Under the pieces are notes generated by a model, which saw nothing but the letters and a program-made list of their open reading frames with translations, did not search any database and had not been told where the DNA came from. This document shows positions 22,595-32,860 of a DNA stretch of 64,000 nt, one piece after another. The stretch is from Ehretia macrophylla. Lineage: Eukaryota; Streptophyta; Magnoliopsida; Boraginales; Ehretiaceae. The stretch covers positions 75,656,325 to 75,720,324 of the forward strand of contig CM075764.1 in NCBI GenBank assembly GCA_037974665.1, in the 5' to 3' direction. Both the position numbers and the translations under genes were made by a program. Positions within the stretch are counted from its first letter, which is position 1, and every line of letters starts with the position of its first letter.

Positions 22595-23881
22595 CTACTG
22601 AGGTACACTGGCCGCAGGTCGGCCCTGATAACCCTGAGCCGCTGTCCGACCCTTAGTCCTCGAATATCTAGGGCAATCCCTTGCCCTGTGCTGATTGCTG
22701 CCGCATCCTAGACACGTCCCTGCCTTCACACTACAATCAGCCTCCACATGCCCCGTGCGCTTGCAGTGTGTACATTGCGGTGATGATGTACTAACACTGC
22801 CCCTGGAAGAACCAGAAGCTGAAGAAACAGCTGAACCAGCCTGCTGTTGAGGCCTTACCAAACTAGGCCTGTACTAACCCTGAGACTAGGCTGGCCTAAA
22901 CTGGGATTGAACCTGATATGACCCCTGCTGAAACTGAGGCCGATAATAACTCTGCTGTCCCTGTGGCCTAAAAGAACCCTGTTGAGCTGGCCTATACACA
23001 ACCTACTGTATGGGAGGCTTATACATACCCTGCTGAAACTGTGGCTGATACGGCCTCTTACTGGGCTGACTAGACACAAGCTGATCCCCCTTTCTCTTCT
23101 CTAACCTAGAAGCTGAATCAAAGGCCTCAGTGAATATATCATACCGATTCAGAGCCATCGCATCCTGAATCTCGGGCCTCAACCCCAACATAAATCTATG
23201 AGTCCTCGGCTCCTCATCAACCACATACTCTGGTGCATACCGGGACAACCTAGTGAAAGTGGCCTCATACTGAGTCACTAAAGCATCTCCCTGCACTAAG
23301 GCTAGAAACTCTGCCTCTCTCCGCTCCCTCACGATCCTCGGGACATACTTTGCCCGAAAATCTAACAGAAAGGTACCCCAAACATACTGAATACCTTGAG
23401 TCACCTAGCTAGTTCTCACCGTGCGCCACCATTCTTCTGCCTCATCATCTAGCAAGTACACGACAAAGGAGACCTTCTGTTCATCGGTATAATCAAGAGG
23501 ATCATAAATCTTCTCCACTTTTCTAATCCACGCTTCAGCCTTCTGATCATCGGGTTCCCCCTGAAATCTAGGTGGATGATACCCCAAGAACTCTTTTAGG
23601 GTACCACGCCCGTGGTTTCCACCCTGCACATTCAACAACTGAGCCTGCCAAGCCTGAGTCTGGACAGCCTGTCCTGCTATCAACTAGGCCTGTCCGGCCA
23701 TTAACACAGCAATCCTATCCATAGCTGCCCCCAAGCGATCATCACCCCTATCACGGCCCGGTGCCACATTACCATGAGTCTCATCTATTACCTCAGGCCT
23801 ACCTCTGGTCCTTGGTCTACCAGCCATTCTACTAATCAAAGAGTTAGCACAGGTTATAGCACATAAACATGTTATAAACAA
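22595..23881 (-). pseudogene. Element B gag, broken
   Basis: Minus strand, likely start MAGRPRTRGR (about 23826). The frames 23881-23684, 23683-23405 and 23404-23003 lie in one register, separated by stops at 23684-23686 and 23405-23407; the second is a TAG also present in A. Capsid motifs are LKEFLGYHPPRFQGEPD, VVYLLDDEAEEWWRTV and DFRAKYVPRIVRERREAEF. A YRP and QQG-rich linker follows. The nucleocapsid has two CCHC knuckles (CTHCKRTGHVEADC, CLGCGSNQHRARDC) at about 22680-22775. Confidence 0.92.
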
Positions 23882-24099
23882 CTATTAACACAAAAATAAC
23901 AAACAGGTTATAAACAACTATTAACACAAAAATAACAAACTGATATAAAACACATAAACAAATTGATCACATAATCACTTAATCACTTAATCATTTAATC
24001 ATATTAATACATAGATCACTTTTCTTTCTTCTCATACATACTTTCATGTTAAGACCATTACCCACATTCTGAGAATACCCTGGCTGACAACTAACATGC

Positions 24100-24111
24100 G
24101 CTCTAATACTA
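24100..24111 (-). promoter_or_regulatory. Element B primer binding site (tRNA-iMet, decayed)
   Basis: The minus strand reads TAGTATTAGAGC against the expected TGGTATCAGAGC, two differences. It is positioned 6 nt from the LTR as in A. Confidence 0.75.
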
Positions 24112-24117
24112 CTTAAA

Positions 24118-26560
24118 TGTCACGTCCTAACTCGACCCCTCCTATAATCAGTCAGGACGCAACAGAATTTTGACAGTATAACGACAGTAAATAGGACACC
24201 GAGGCTCTAAACCAACCTCAATAGAACATCATACATCAACTCCATAAACCATACAACAAACAACTCCTCCATAAAATAACAACATACATCATAATCATAT
24301 TATACAATAAACATTCCTCGTTATACGCCTCCGTTCCAACATAATACATGAACCTTAATATACGTTGCAAAAATATATTGATACCAACCTAACAACCTAA
24401 ACATAGACAAAAGAAAGACTACTAAGATAGCATCAACTAATTCATTATCTTTTCAACATCTTTTACATTATGAACTACAAAACATATAAAAGTCAACTAG
24501 ATAATATACAAGATAGTAAAGCAATACAACATCAAGGATAAGACTCCAGAACATAAGACTCATCCAAGTAAGGCACATTTTCCTCTTCAGGAGGCACGTA
24601 CCCGTAATCCTGCTCAAGTACACCTGTAAGCATGCAATAATAGAGAGTGAGCTTATATAAAATAAGCCCAGTGAGAATCCAATAGATCTATAACAGTATT
24701 CACTATAATCCTTGAAAATAATCCTTTGAGCAAGTAAACACAGAATAACATCAATAATATTATCATCACATAAACTATAATGACCATTCAATAAAGGATA
24801 CACTAGTTGGTGTAGCTCCAAATGCCATCACGATCATAACAGCCTTCTTGTGACTCCCATAAACTCACGCACCCGAGATACCTCAATAACCTCTCCCTCC
24901 ATGACACCTCCGTCATGCGAGTTGGAGGTAGTCTCTGGTAGTCATGTCGTTATCATCCCGACAGCCTGATGTTGCCCGAGAGGTGACACACACATATCAA
25001 AGACTCAGCAATAATAATAAACATCAATCATTCACAGGAGGACAACCTTTTCCGTTGACCATCTCCCGGTTCATCAATCATCAATCAATAATCATCAATA
25101 ATCATATTATCATCATAATAACATCAATAATCAATTTAACAACAAATAACTAAGTTAGATGACAAAGTAGGCCATCCAACCGAACATGCATTAAACACAC
25201 AATCAAACCCTAGTTTACCCATCATCAACTCACAATTCAATCACTCAAACCATACCCAATCAACTAAAGGCATAATTTAACATTTTAAAGAAAGACAAAC
25301 TAAAGTTCAAATATTCATATCTTACATTCTACTAATACAAACAACTCCAAATCAGTTTCTATCACTCACCCAATCAATCAACTACATTAGCCCCTTCGGA
25401 AACCAACCAAAACACATCCAAATCATGCTCAATAACCCTAAAACCCTAGTGTGTCATGGCTGAAATTTTTGGACTTTAGCACCGAGCTCGCAATCGAAAA
25501 TTCAGCATTACAACGGCGCTACCACGTAATTATCAAACTTTTAAAAATTGACGGCAATCTATTTCAACCAATACAACTCAAGATAATCAACATTTAGAAA
25601 ATTAATCAATTTTAAATACCCGAAAATAAATAATTATGCTACAACGGTTCAAATCTCGTAGGATTACATATAAATGATCCCTAACTTGCATGGAGCAATA
25701 ACCTAACATCAAATTAACATTTTAACGGTTCAATAATCAATTCTAAGCAAAAACATAAAAGATAAGTTTTGAGATCTAGAATTTTTCTCTCACCTTTGAT
25801 GCGATATAAGCCTAGAAACGCGTGCAATGCGTGCCCAACAAGCGGAATCCAACTCGGCACAAAGTTCTATGGACAAAAACTAGGTTTTTCTTTGAAAATT
25901 TGCTTTGAAAACTTTGAAGAAAAGCTTGGCTTATTCTCCCATGAAACTCTCGGCCATCTAGGTGTTTTTGAGTGTGTTTTTGTGCTATTGTAATGTGTGT
26001 TGGTGATATATGCATAAAGGTCAACATTTTAAATAAAGTCAAAGTTGAAAACTTTAGTATTTTTAGTGTTTTCTTGTCTTTTAAATGCGTTTTAGCTATC
26101 CCTTTGCTCAAAAAAAATATGCAACACCCAAGATAGCTCAAGTAGGTTATTTTTAGGTGACAAGAAGGTTTATAATCAAACAATTTCACCCGAGTTGGCT
26201 TAAAAGTCGATTTTTTCAAAAGTCGGTGTAAAAACCCTAATAAATTCCTAAGCCGATTTAAAACTCGATTTCATCAAACACAGGTCTATTAAAGTCCGAG
26301 GACTAGGTCTAGAAGGGTTAAAAAGACCAGTTTCAAAATTTTAGCGGACGTGTTTCAAAAATACTATTCACTAAAAATCGACGATAAAATTTCTACCTCC
26401 GTTTTTTATGAAAATTTCATGAATGCACATTTAGCATGTTCTAGTAGTATTAATATCAAAATTATCACATTCTAAGTCATATAGCACATAGACAGATCAT
26501 TTTACGCAAAATGAGAATAAACACGCAAAACGAGACATGATAAAAAAGTGAGATTTCACA
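24118..26560 (-). repeat. Element B 5' LTR
   Basis: Bounded TGTCACG...TTTCACA, 2443 bp. It contains the empty site of element A (ACTAAGATAGC near 24421) and the 231 bases deleted from the 3' LTR (25768-25998), which include the donor-like GTGAGAG site. The right target copy TATAT follows at 26561-26565. Confidence 0.92.
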
Positions 26561-26571
26561 TATATGATGTG

Positions 26572-26576
26572 GTTGT
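26572..26576. repeat. Left TSD of element E (GTTGT)
   Basis: GTTGT here and at 46592-46596, an exact match 20 kb apart. It fixes the outer ends of element E. Confidence 0.9.
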
Positions 26577-26993
26577 TGTGAGACCTCGAATTTGCCCTAA
26601 TTTGCAATTACGTATTTTCACATGTTTATATGATAATTGAATTAATATATATATATATATATATGTTACTACATGATCATGGATTTAATGTGCATTTAAA
26701 AGGCATTTGCAAAACAAATAGTACGACTTTTCATCTTCTTTTGTAAAATTGTGTAGTATAATTGAACTATATGTATTTGTATGCTTAAATATTAATGTTG
26801 TCCCCAAAAATAGTCTACTAAAAATAGTATTTAAGTTAGATAGTAAAAATAATATGATTTTTGGCCAAAAACAACTAAAATAGCTTAAGTTATCAACTTT
26901 GACCAAGTAGTCTTGCTTTGACTTTTGCTTATAAGATGACAATACACACAAAAACAAAGCAAAAACACCTCTCAAAACACACACTTGGCTATC
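26577..26993 (+). repeat. Element E 5' LTR, piece 1
   Basis: Starts TGTGAGACCTCGAATTTGCC and matches the 3' LTR from 44342. It has a (TA)n run at about 26645 and a TATA-like CTTATAAGATGAC at about 26928. Broken at 26993 by S2. Confidence 0.92.
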
Positions 26994-29623
26994 TGTGAAA
27001 CCCCATATTTTGACTTTATCTTGATTTGCGTGTTTTATTTCGTTTTGCGTGAATTGACCTGTTTATGTGCTATATGACTTAGAATGTGATAATTTCATGA
27101 TTAATACTCCTAATAAATGCTAAGTGTGCATTCATGAAATTTTCATAAAAAACGGCATTAAAAATTTTGTCGTCAGTTTTTGTGAATAGTATTTTAAACA
27201 CCTGTCCGCTAAAATTTTTACAGGGGTGTTTTAAATGTCTTAAAACCTAGTTCTCTATTATTTATAGACCCATGTTTAATAAAAATTTATTCTAAAATGG
27301 AATAGTAATTTAAATAGACTTTTCGGGTGAAAAGTAGCATTTTTTAGCCAAATAGTGATTTCTTCTAAACCCGATTCTTGCTTTAAATTTTGTTGACCCA
27401 GTATATATTAATATAAATGTATTTATATGTGGTATTAAATGACTTTAGATTAATTTTTCATTCAAAAGACATTTGAAAATAAATAATATGACTTTTCACC
27501 TTCTTTTGCAGAAAATCAAGTTTTAAGCCGACTCGGGTGAAATTGTTTGAATGTAAAACTTCTTGTCATCTAAAAATAAACTACTTGAGATATTTTAGGT
27601 GTTGCATAATTAATTTGAGCAAGAATAGTCAAGAAAATGAATTAAAAGACAAGAAAACACTAAAAATAATTAGTTTCCACCTTTGACTTTCTTTTATTTG
27701 TTTGACGTTTGCTTAATATATCATCAACACACATCAAAAGCTCACAAAACATACTCATTTTACACACACATTACCGAAATTCCAAAGGGAGGCAAAAAGA
27801 AGGCATTTTCAAGGTTTTTCAAAGCATTTTTCACATAGATTTTGCAATTCAAGTCCAAATCACTTCATTCAAAGCTTGATTTTACTTGTTGGGCATCCAT
27901 TCTACCTATTTCTAGCCTTAGTTTGCATCAAAGGTGAGAGAAAAATTCTAGATCTCAAAAGTCATTTTTTATGTTTTTGTTTATAATTGCATTTTGAACT
28001 ATTAGAATGTTAATTTGAAGTTATATTATTGCTCAGTGCATGCTAAGGATCAATTATATGTATTCTTGTGAGATTTGAACCGTTGTAGCATAAATTTTTA
28101 TTTTCGGGTATTTAAAGTTGATAGATTGGCCATTTGTTGATTATTTTGAGTTGTAGTGGTTGGAATCGATTTTCGTCAATTTCTAAAAGTTTGTTAATTA
28201 CGTGGTAGCGTCGTTATAATGCCGAATTTTTGATTGCGATGTTTGTGTGAAAATCCGAAAATTTCAGCCTAGGTGCATTGAGGTTTTAGGGTTGTTGGGC
28301 TTGATTTTGATGTGCCTTGGTTGGTTTCCAAGAGGGCTAATGTAGTTGATTGAATGGGTAAGTGTTAGAAACTGATTTGGAGTTGTTTGGATTAGTAGAA
28401 TGTAAGATATGATTATTTGAAGTTTAGGTTGTCTTTTTAAAAAAAAATGTTGATCTATGCCTTTAGATGATTGGGTGGTGTTTGAGTGATTGAATTGTGA
28501 GTTGTTGATGGTTAGACTATGGTTAGATTATGTGTTTAATGCATGTTAAGTTGATGGCCTACTTTGTCATCTAACTTAGTTGTTTATTGTTTAATTGATT
28601 ATTTGATGTTATTATGATGAAAAGATGATTATTGATTGATTATTGATGAACCGGGAGATAGTCAACGGAAAAGATTGTCCTCATGTAATGTGATGTTTAT
28701 TATTATTACTGAGTCTTGGTATGTGTGTGCCACCTCTCGGACAGTGTCGAGCTGTCGGGTTGATAACGGCATGACTACTAGAGACTACCTCCAACTCGCA
28801 TGACGGAGGTGTCATGGAGGGCGAGGCTAGTGAGGTACCTCGGGTGCGTGAGTAATGGAGACTTACAAGAAGAATGGTTGAGGTCGTGATGGTGTTTGGA
28901 GCTACACCAACTAAAGTATCTTTTATTGATTGGTCATTATAGTTTATGTGATTATATTGTTATTGATGTTATTGTGTGTTTACTGCTAAGAGGATTATTT
29001 CCAAGGAGTATTGTAAATATTGTTAGAGATCTATCGAATCCTCACTGGGCTTATTTTATATAAGCTCACTCTCTGTTATTGCATGCATACAGGTGTTATT
29101 GAGCAAGATTACGGGTACGTGCCTCAGGAAGCTGAGAATGTGTCATAAGTAGACAAGTCCTATGTGCCAAAGTCTTGGCCTTGATGTTAGAGATGTTGTA
29201 TACCTTATTGTCTTGTACATTATTCTAGTTGTCTTTTATTTACTTTATTGTTAATGATGTATAAGTTGTAGTAATGATAATGAACTAGTTGTTGCTAACT
29301 TAGTGGTCTTTCTTTTGACTATGATAGGTTACTAAGTTAGTTTATAATCTATTTTGAAATGTATGTTCAATTAATGTATTATGTTGGAACGGAGGGGTAT
29401 AACTATGAATGGATTGTTGAAGAATGATTATTGTATAATATGGTTGGGTTGTATGTTGTTAACTTAATTGAGGAGTTGATTGTCGAGATCGTTTATGGAG
29501 TTTGATGTATGATGTTCTAAAGAGGTTGGTTTAGAGCCTCGGTGTCCTAATTACTGTCGTTATATTGCCAAAATTTTGTTACGTCCTGACTGATCGTAGG
29601 TGGGGTTGAGTTGGGGCGTGACA
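26994..29623 (+). mobile_element. Solo LTR S2 in element E 5' LTR
   Basis: Starts TGTGAAACCCC and ends GGGGCGTGACA, 2630 bp, with no interior. The target copies are CTATC (26989-26993) and CTGTC (29624-29628); the empty site in the other E LTR near 44742 reads GGCCGTCCACC. Donor-like AAAG|GTGAGAG at about 27932, a TATATAAGCTCACT block near 29058 and acceptor-like ACAG at about 29093 are present. The acidic frame carries one TAA. It is related to S3 but on the opposite strand. Confidence 0.9.
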
Positions 29624-30320
29624 CTGTCCACCTTGAGGAAGAAGAAGACGACATTTTAGCTTAGGTTTTGAAGAAAATTTTCAAAGGCAAAGTCATTTCT
29701 ATGCCAAATCTTTTCATTCCATGTTGGATTTAGCTTGTTGGGTACCTATTCTATCCATTTCTATCCTTGCTTTGGATTAAAGGTGAGGGAAAAACTAGAC
29801 CTTTTTAAAAAAAATTTTGAGTCAAATTTTATTTCATGCATTTGTAGTTGTTATTTTGTTAAATTGATATTAGATTATTGCTAAGTAGATGATAAGGACC
29901 AACTTAGTGTAATTATAGCCATTTTAAACGGTAGGAGCATGTATTTTTATTTTCCATGTATTAAAATTGATTATTTGGCTTATATTTGAATAAATGTAGT
30001 GGTAGTAGTCGAAATTGGATTGTAGTTGCTTCTATAGACTTGTTAGTTATTGTGTAGTAATACCGTAATGCCAAATTTTTATTTTGAATGCCATAGAGAA
30101 AGTCAAAAAATTCAACCTAAGTGCATTGTCAATTTTGGACTTGTTGGGCTTGTTTTGGATGGCTTTTGATTGGTTTCCGAGGGGGTTAATGTAGATGCTT
30201 GAGTGCTTGAGTGGTAGGAAAACGTTCGGAGGTTGTTTGATTGCTAGATTGTTAGTTATGTTGTTTAGAATTTTGTGTAGTCTTTCTTTGAAATGCTTAA
30301 GTGTTATCTTTAATTGTTTG
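29624..30320 (+). repeat. Element E 5' LTR, piece 2
   Basis: Continues the LTR after S2, matching the 3' LTR from about 44745 to 45435. It contains the donor-like AAAG|GTGAGG at 29783. The small frame 30195-30410 runs out into element D and is not a gene. Confidence 0.9.
30316..30320. repeat. Left TSD of element D (GTTTG)
   Basis: GTTTG here and at 38151-38155. The empty site in the other E LTR reads AATTGTTTGTGTAGTTG near 45430. Confidence 0.95.
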
Positions 30321-32842
30321 AGTGAAATCCCTCTTTTCTGCTTTAACTCGATTTACGTGTTTTATCTCGTTTTGCGTGCATTTGACCTATTTATGTGCTA
30401 TATGACCTAGAATGTTATAATTTTGATGTCAATACTCCTAATACGTGCTAAATGTGCATTCATGAAATTTTCATCAAAAATGGGATCAGAAATTTTATTT
30501 TCGATTTTCAGTGATTAGTATTTTCGAAACACGTCCGCTAAAATTTTGAAACTGGTCTTTTTAACCCTTCTAGACCTAGACCACGGACTTTAATAGACCT
30601 GTGTTTGATTAAAATGGTTTTAAAATCGGCTTAAGAATTTATTAGGGTTTTTACACCGACTTTTGCGAAAATCGAGTTTTAAGCCGACTCGGGTGAAATT
30701 GTTTGATTGTAAAACTTCTTGTCACCTAAAAATAATTTACTTGAGCTATCTTGGGTGTTGAATAATTGTTTTGAACTTTGGTGATCAATAAAATGCATTT
30801 AAAGTCAAGAAAACACTAAAAATAATTAGTTTCCACTTTGACTTTCTTTTATTTATTTGACATTTGCTTAATATATGATCAACACACATTAAAAACAAAG
30901 CAAAACACCACCAAAAACACACACAAAACCGTGGCTCCTTGGAGGAGAAAGATAAAGGCATTTTCAAAGTATTTTTCTCACAGATTTTGCGTTTCAAAGC
31001 CGAATTGAGTGATTCAAAGCTTGAAATTGATTGTTTGGCATCCATTCTACACATTTCTTGCATCAAAACACATCAAAGGTGAGAGAAAAATTCTAGATCT
31101 CAAAACTTGTCTTTTGCATTTTTGCGTATAAATGAAGATTGAACCGTTAGAATTGTAATTTGATGTTAGATTATTGCTCCTTGCATGCTAGGGATCGTTT
31201 AGTGGTAATACTACGAGTTTCTGTCGGATGTAGCATAATTTTTATTTTTCGGGTATTAAATTTTGATTAAATTGTTCAATGTTGAATTAATTGAGTTGTG
31301 ATGATCGAAATCGATTGCCGTCAATTTCTAAATACTTGATAATTACGTGTTAGCCCTGTTGTAATGCCGAATTTTCGATTACATTGCTTGTGGGAAAGTC
31401 CGAAAAATCCAGCCAAGATATCCTAGGGTTTTAGGGTTATCGGGCATGATTTGGAGGTGTTATGGTAGATTTCCGAGAGGGCTAATGTAGTTGGTTGAAT
31501 GGGTGAGTGTTTGAAACTGATTTGGGGTTGTTTGGATTAGTAGAATGTAAGATATGATTATTTGAAGTTTAGGTTATCTTTCTTTAAATTATTGAATTGA
31601 GCCTTAGTTGATCGGGTGTGGTTTGAGTGATTGAATTATAAGTTGTTGATGGGTAAACTAGGGTTTGATTGTGTGTTTAATGCATGTCCGGTTGGATGGC
31701 CTACTTTGTCATCTAACTTAGTTAATTGTTGTTAAATTGATTATTGATATGATTATTGATCATGATAATATGATGATTGATGATTATTGATTGATTATTG
31801 AGTATGGGAATCGGGCACTTTCGTTGCTGGTCTCTCAGAATATTGATTGATTATTGAGTACGGGAATCGGGCACTTTCGTTGCTGATCTCTCGGAATATT
31901 GATGATTGATGTTTATATTTATTGCTGAGTCTCTGGTATGTGTGTGCCACCTCTCGGGCAGCATCGGGCTGTCGGGTTGATAACGGCATGACTATCAGAG
32001 ACTGCCTCCAGCTCGCATGACGGAGGTGTCATGGAGGGAGAGGTTATTGAGGGTACCCTGGGTGCGTGAGTAATGGGGAGTTATAAGAAGAATGGTTGAG
32101 ATCGTGATGGCATTTGGAGCTACACCAACTAGAGAGAGTATCCTTTATTGAATGGTCATATAGTTATGTGATGATAGTATTATTGATGTTATTGTGTGTT
32201 TACTGACTCAAAGGATTATTCCAAGGAGTTTAGTAGACCTTGCTCGAGATCTATCGGATCCTCACTGGGCTTATTTATATAAGCTCACTCTCTATTATTG
32301 CATGCATACAGGTGTGCTTTTACAGGATTACGGGTACGTGCCTCCTGAAGAGGAGAATGTAGAAAACGTGCCTTACGTGGATGAGTCCTATGTTCCAGAG
32401 TCTTATCCTTGGTGTTGTATTATTTTACTATCTTGTATATTAACTTAGTAGACTTTTATATGCTTTGTAGTTCATTATGTAAAAGATGTTGAAAAGATAA
32501 CGAATTAGTTGATGCAATCTTAGTAGTCTTTATTTTGTCTATGATTAGGTTGCTAGGTAGGCTATAATCTATTTTGGAAGTGTATGTTATATAGTAAATG
32601 TATTATGTTGGAACGGAGGCGCATAACTATGAATGAGTTGATGAAAGAATGTTTAATGTATGAAATAGTTGCGTTGTATGTTGTTGATTTGATTGTGGAG
32701 TTGGTTGGTGATTTGTGGAGTTTGATGTATGTTGTTATTAAGGGTTGGTTTAGAGCCCTGATGTTCATGTTACTGTCGTTATGCTGCCGAAATTCCGTTG
32801 CGTCCTGACTGATTGTAAGAGGGGTCGAGTTGGGGCGTGACA
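30321..32842 (+). repeat. Element D 5' LTR
   Basis: Begins AGTGAAATCCC (3' LTR: TGTGAAACCCC) and ends GGGGCGTGACA. It has TATA-like sequence at about 30869-30876, then about 200 bases without ATG up to donor-like AAAG|GTGAGAG (GT at 31079). A TATATAAGCTCACTC block lies at 32275-32289 and an acceptor-like ACAG ends at 32311. The 84-codon frame 32194-32448 that follows is repeated in the 3' LTR; I do not call it a gene. Confidence 0.93.
31786..31897 (+). repeat. 56-bp tandem duplication in D 5' LTR
   Basis: Two adjacent copies of a 56-bp unit (GGGAATCGGGCACTTTCG in each) start at 31786 and 31842. The 3' LTR has the same duplication at 37094 and 37150; A, B, S2 and S3 have none. It therefore arose before D inserted. 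Confidence 0.9.
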
Positions 32843-32848
32843 TTTAAG

Positions 32849-32860
32849 TGGTATCAGAGC
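32849..32860 (+). promoter_or_regulatory. Element D primer binding site (tRNA-iMet)
   Basis: TGGTATCAGAGC, an exact complement of the 12 terminal bases of plant initiator tRNA-Met, 6 nt past the LTR. Confidence 0.95.

Larger units (their letters stand above)
3259..26560 (-). mobile_element. Element B: complete Tekay-like chromovirus, minus strand, doubly interrupted
   Basis: The 3' LTR is in two pieces (3259-3566 and 13455-15378) because element A inserted into it. The pol gene is in two pieces (15379-16787 and 20511-22594) because solo LTR S1 inserted into it. Then come gag (22595-23881), a leader with an iMet primer site (24100-24111) and the 5' LTR (24118-26560). Without inserts the element is about 9.7 kb. 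LTR length, iMet primer and a chromodomain-like integrase tail fit the Tekay (Del) lineage of chromoviruses; the lineage name is inferred. All genes carry stops. Confidence 0.9.

Noticed and set aside
31786-31897. CRISPR-like direct repeats
   Set aside because: Only two adjacent 56-bp copies without spacers, in a plant LTR. The same holds for the 29-bp and 41-bp arrays, which are plain tandem repeats.
32194-32448. 84-codon open frame, repeated at 37502-37756
   Set aside because: Both copies lie at the same place in the two LTRs of element D. The ATG is not in the conserved part; only the acidic segment is kept in other LTRs. Reported as a finding, not as a gene.
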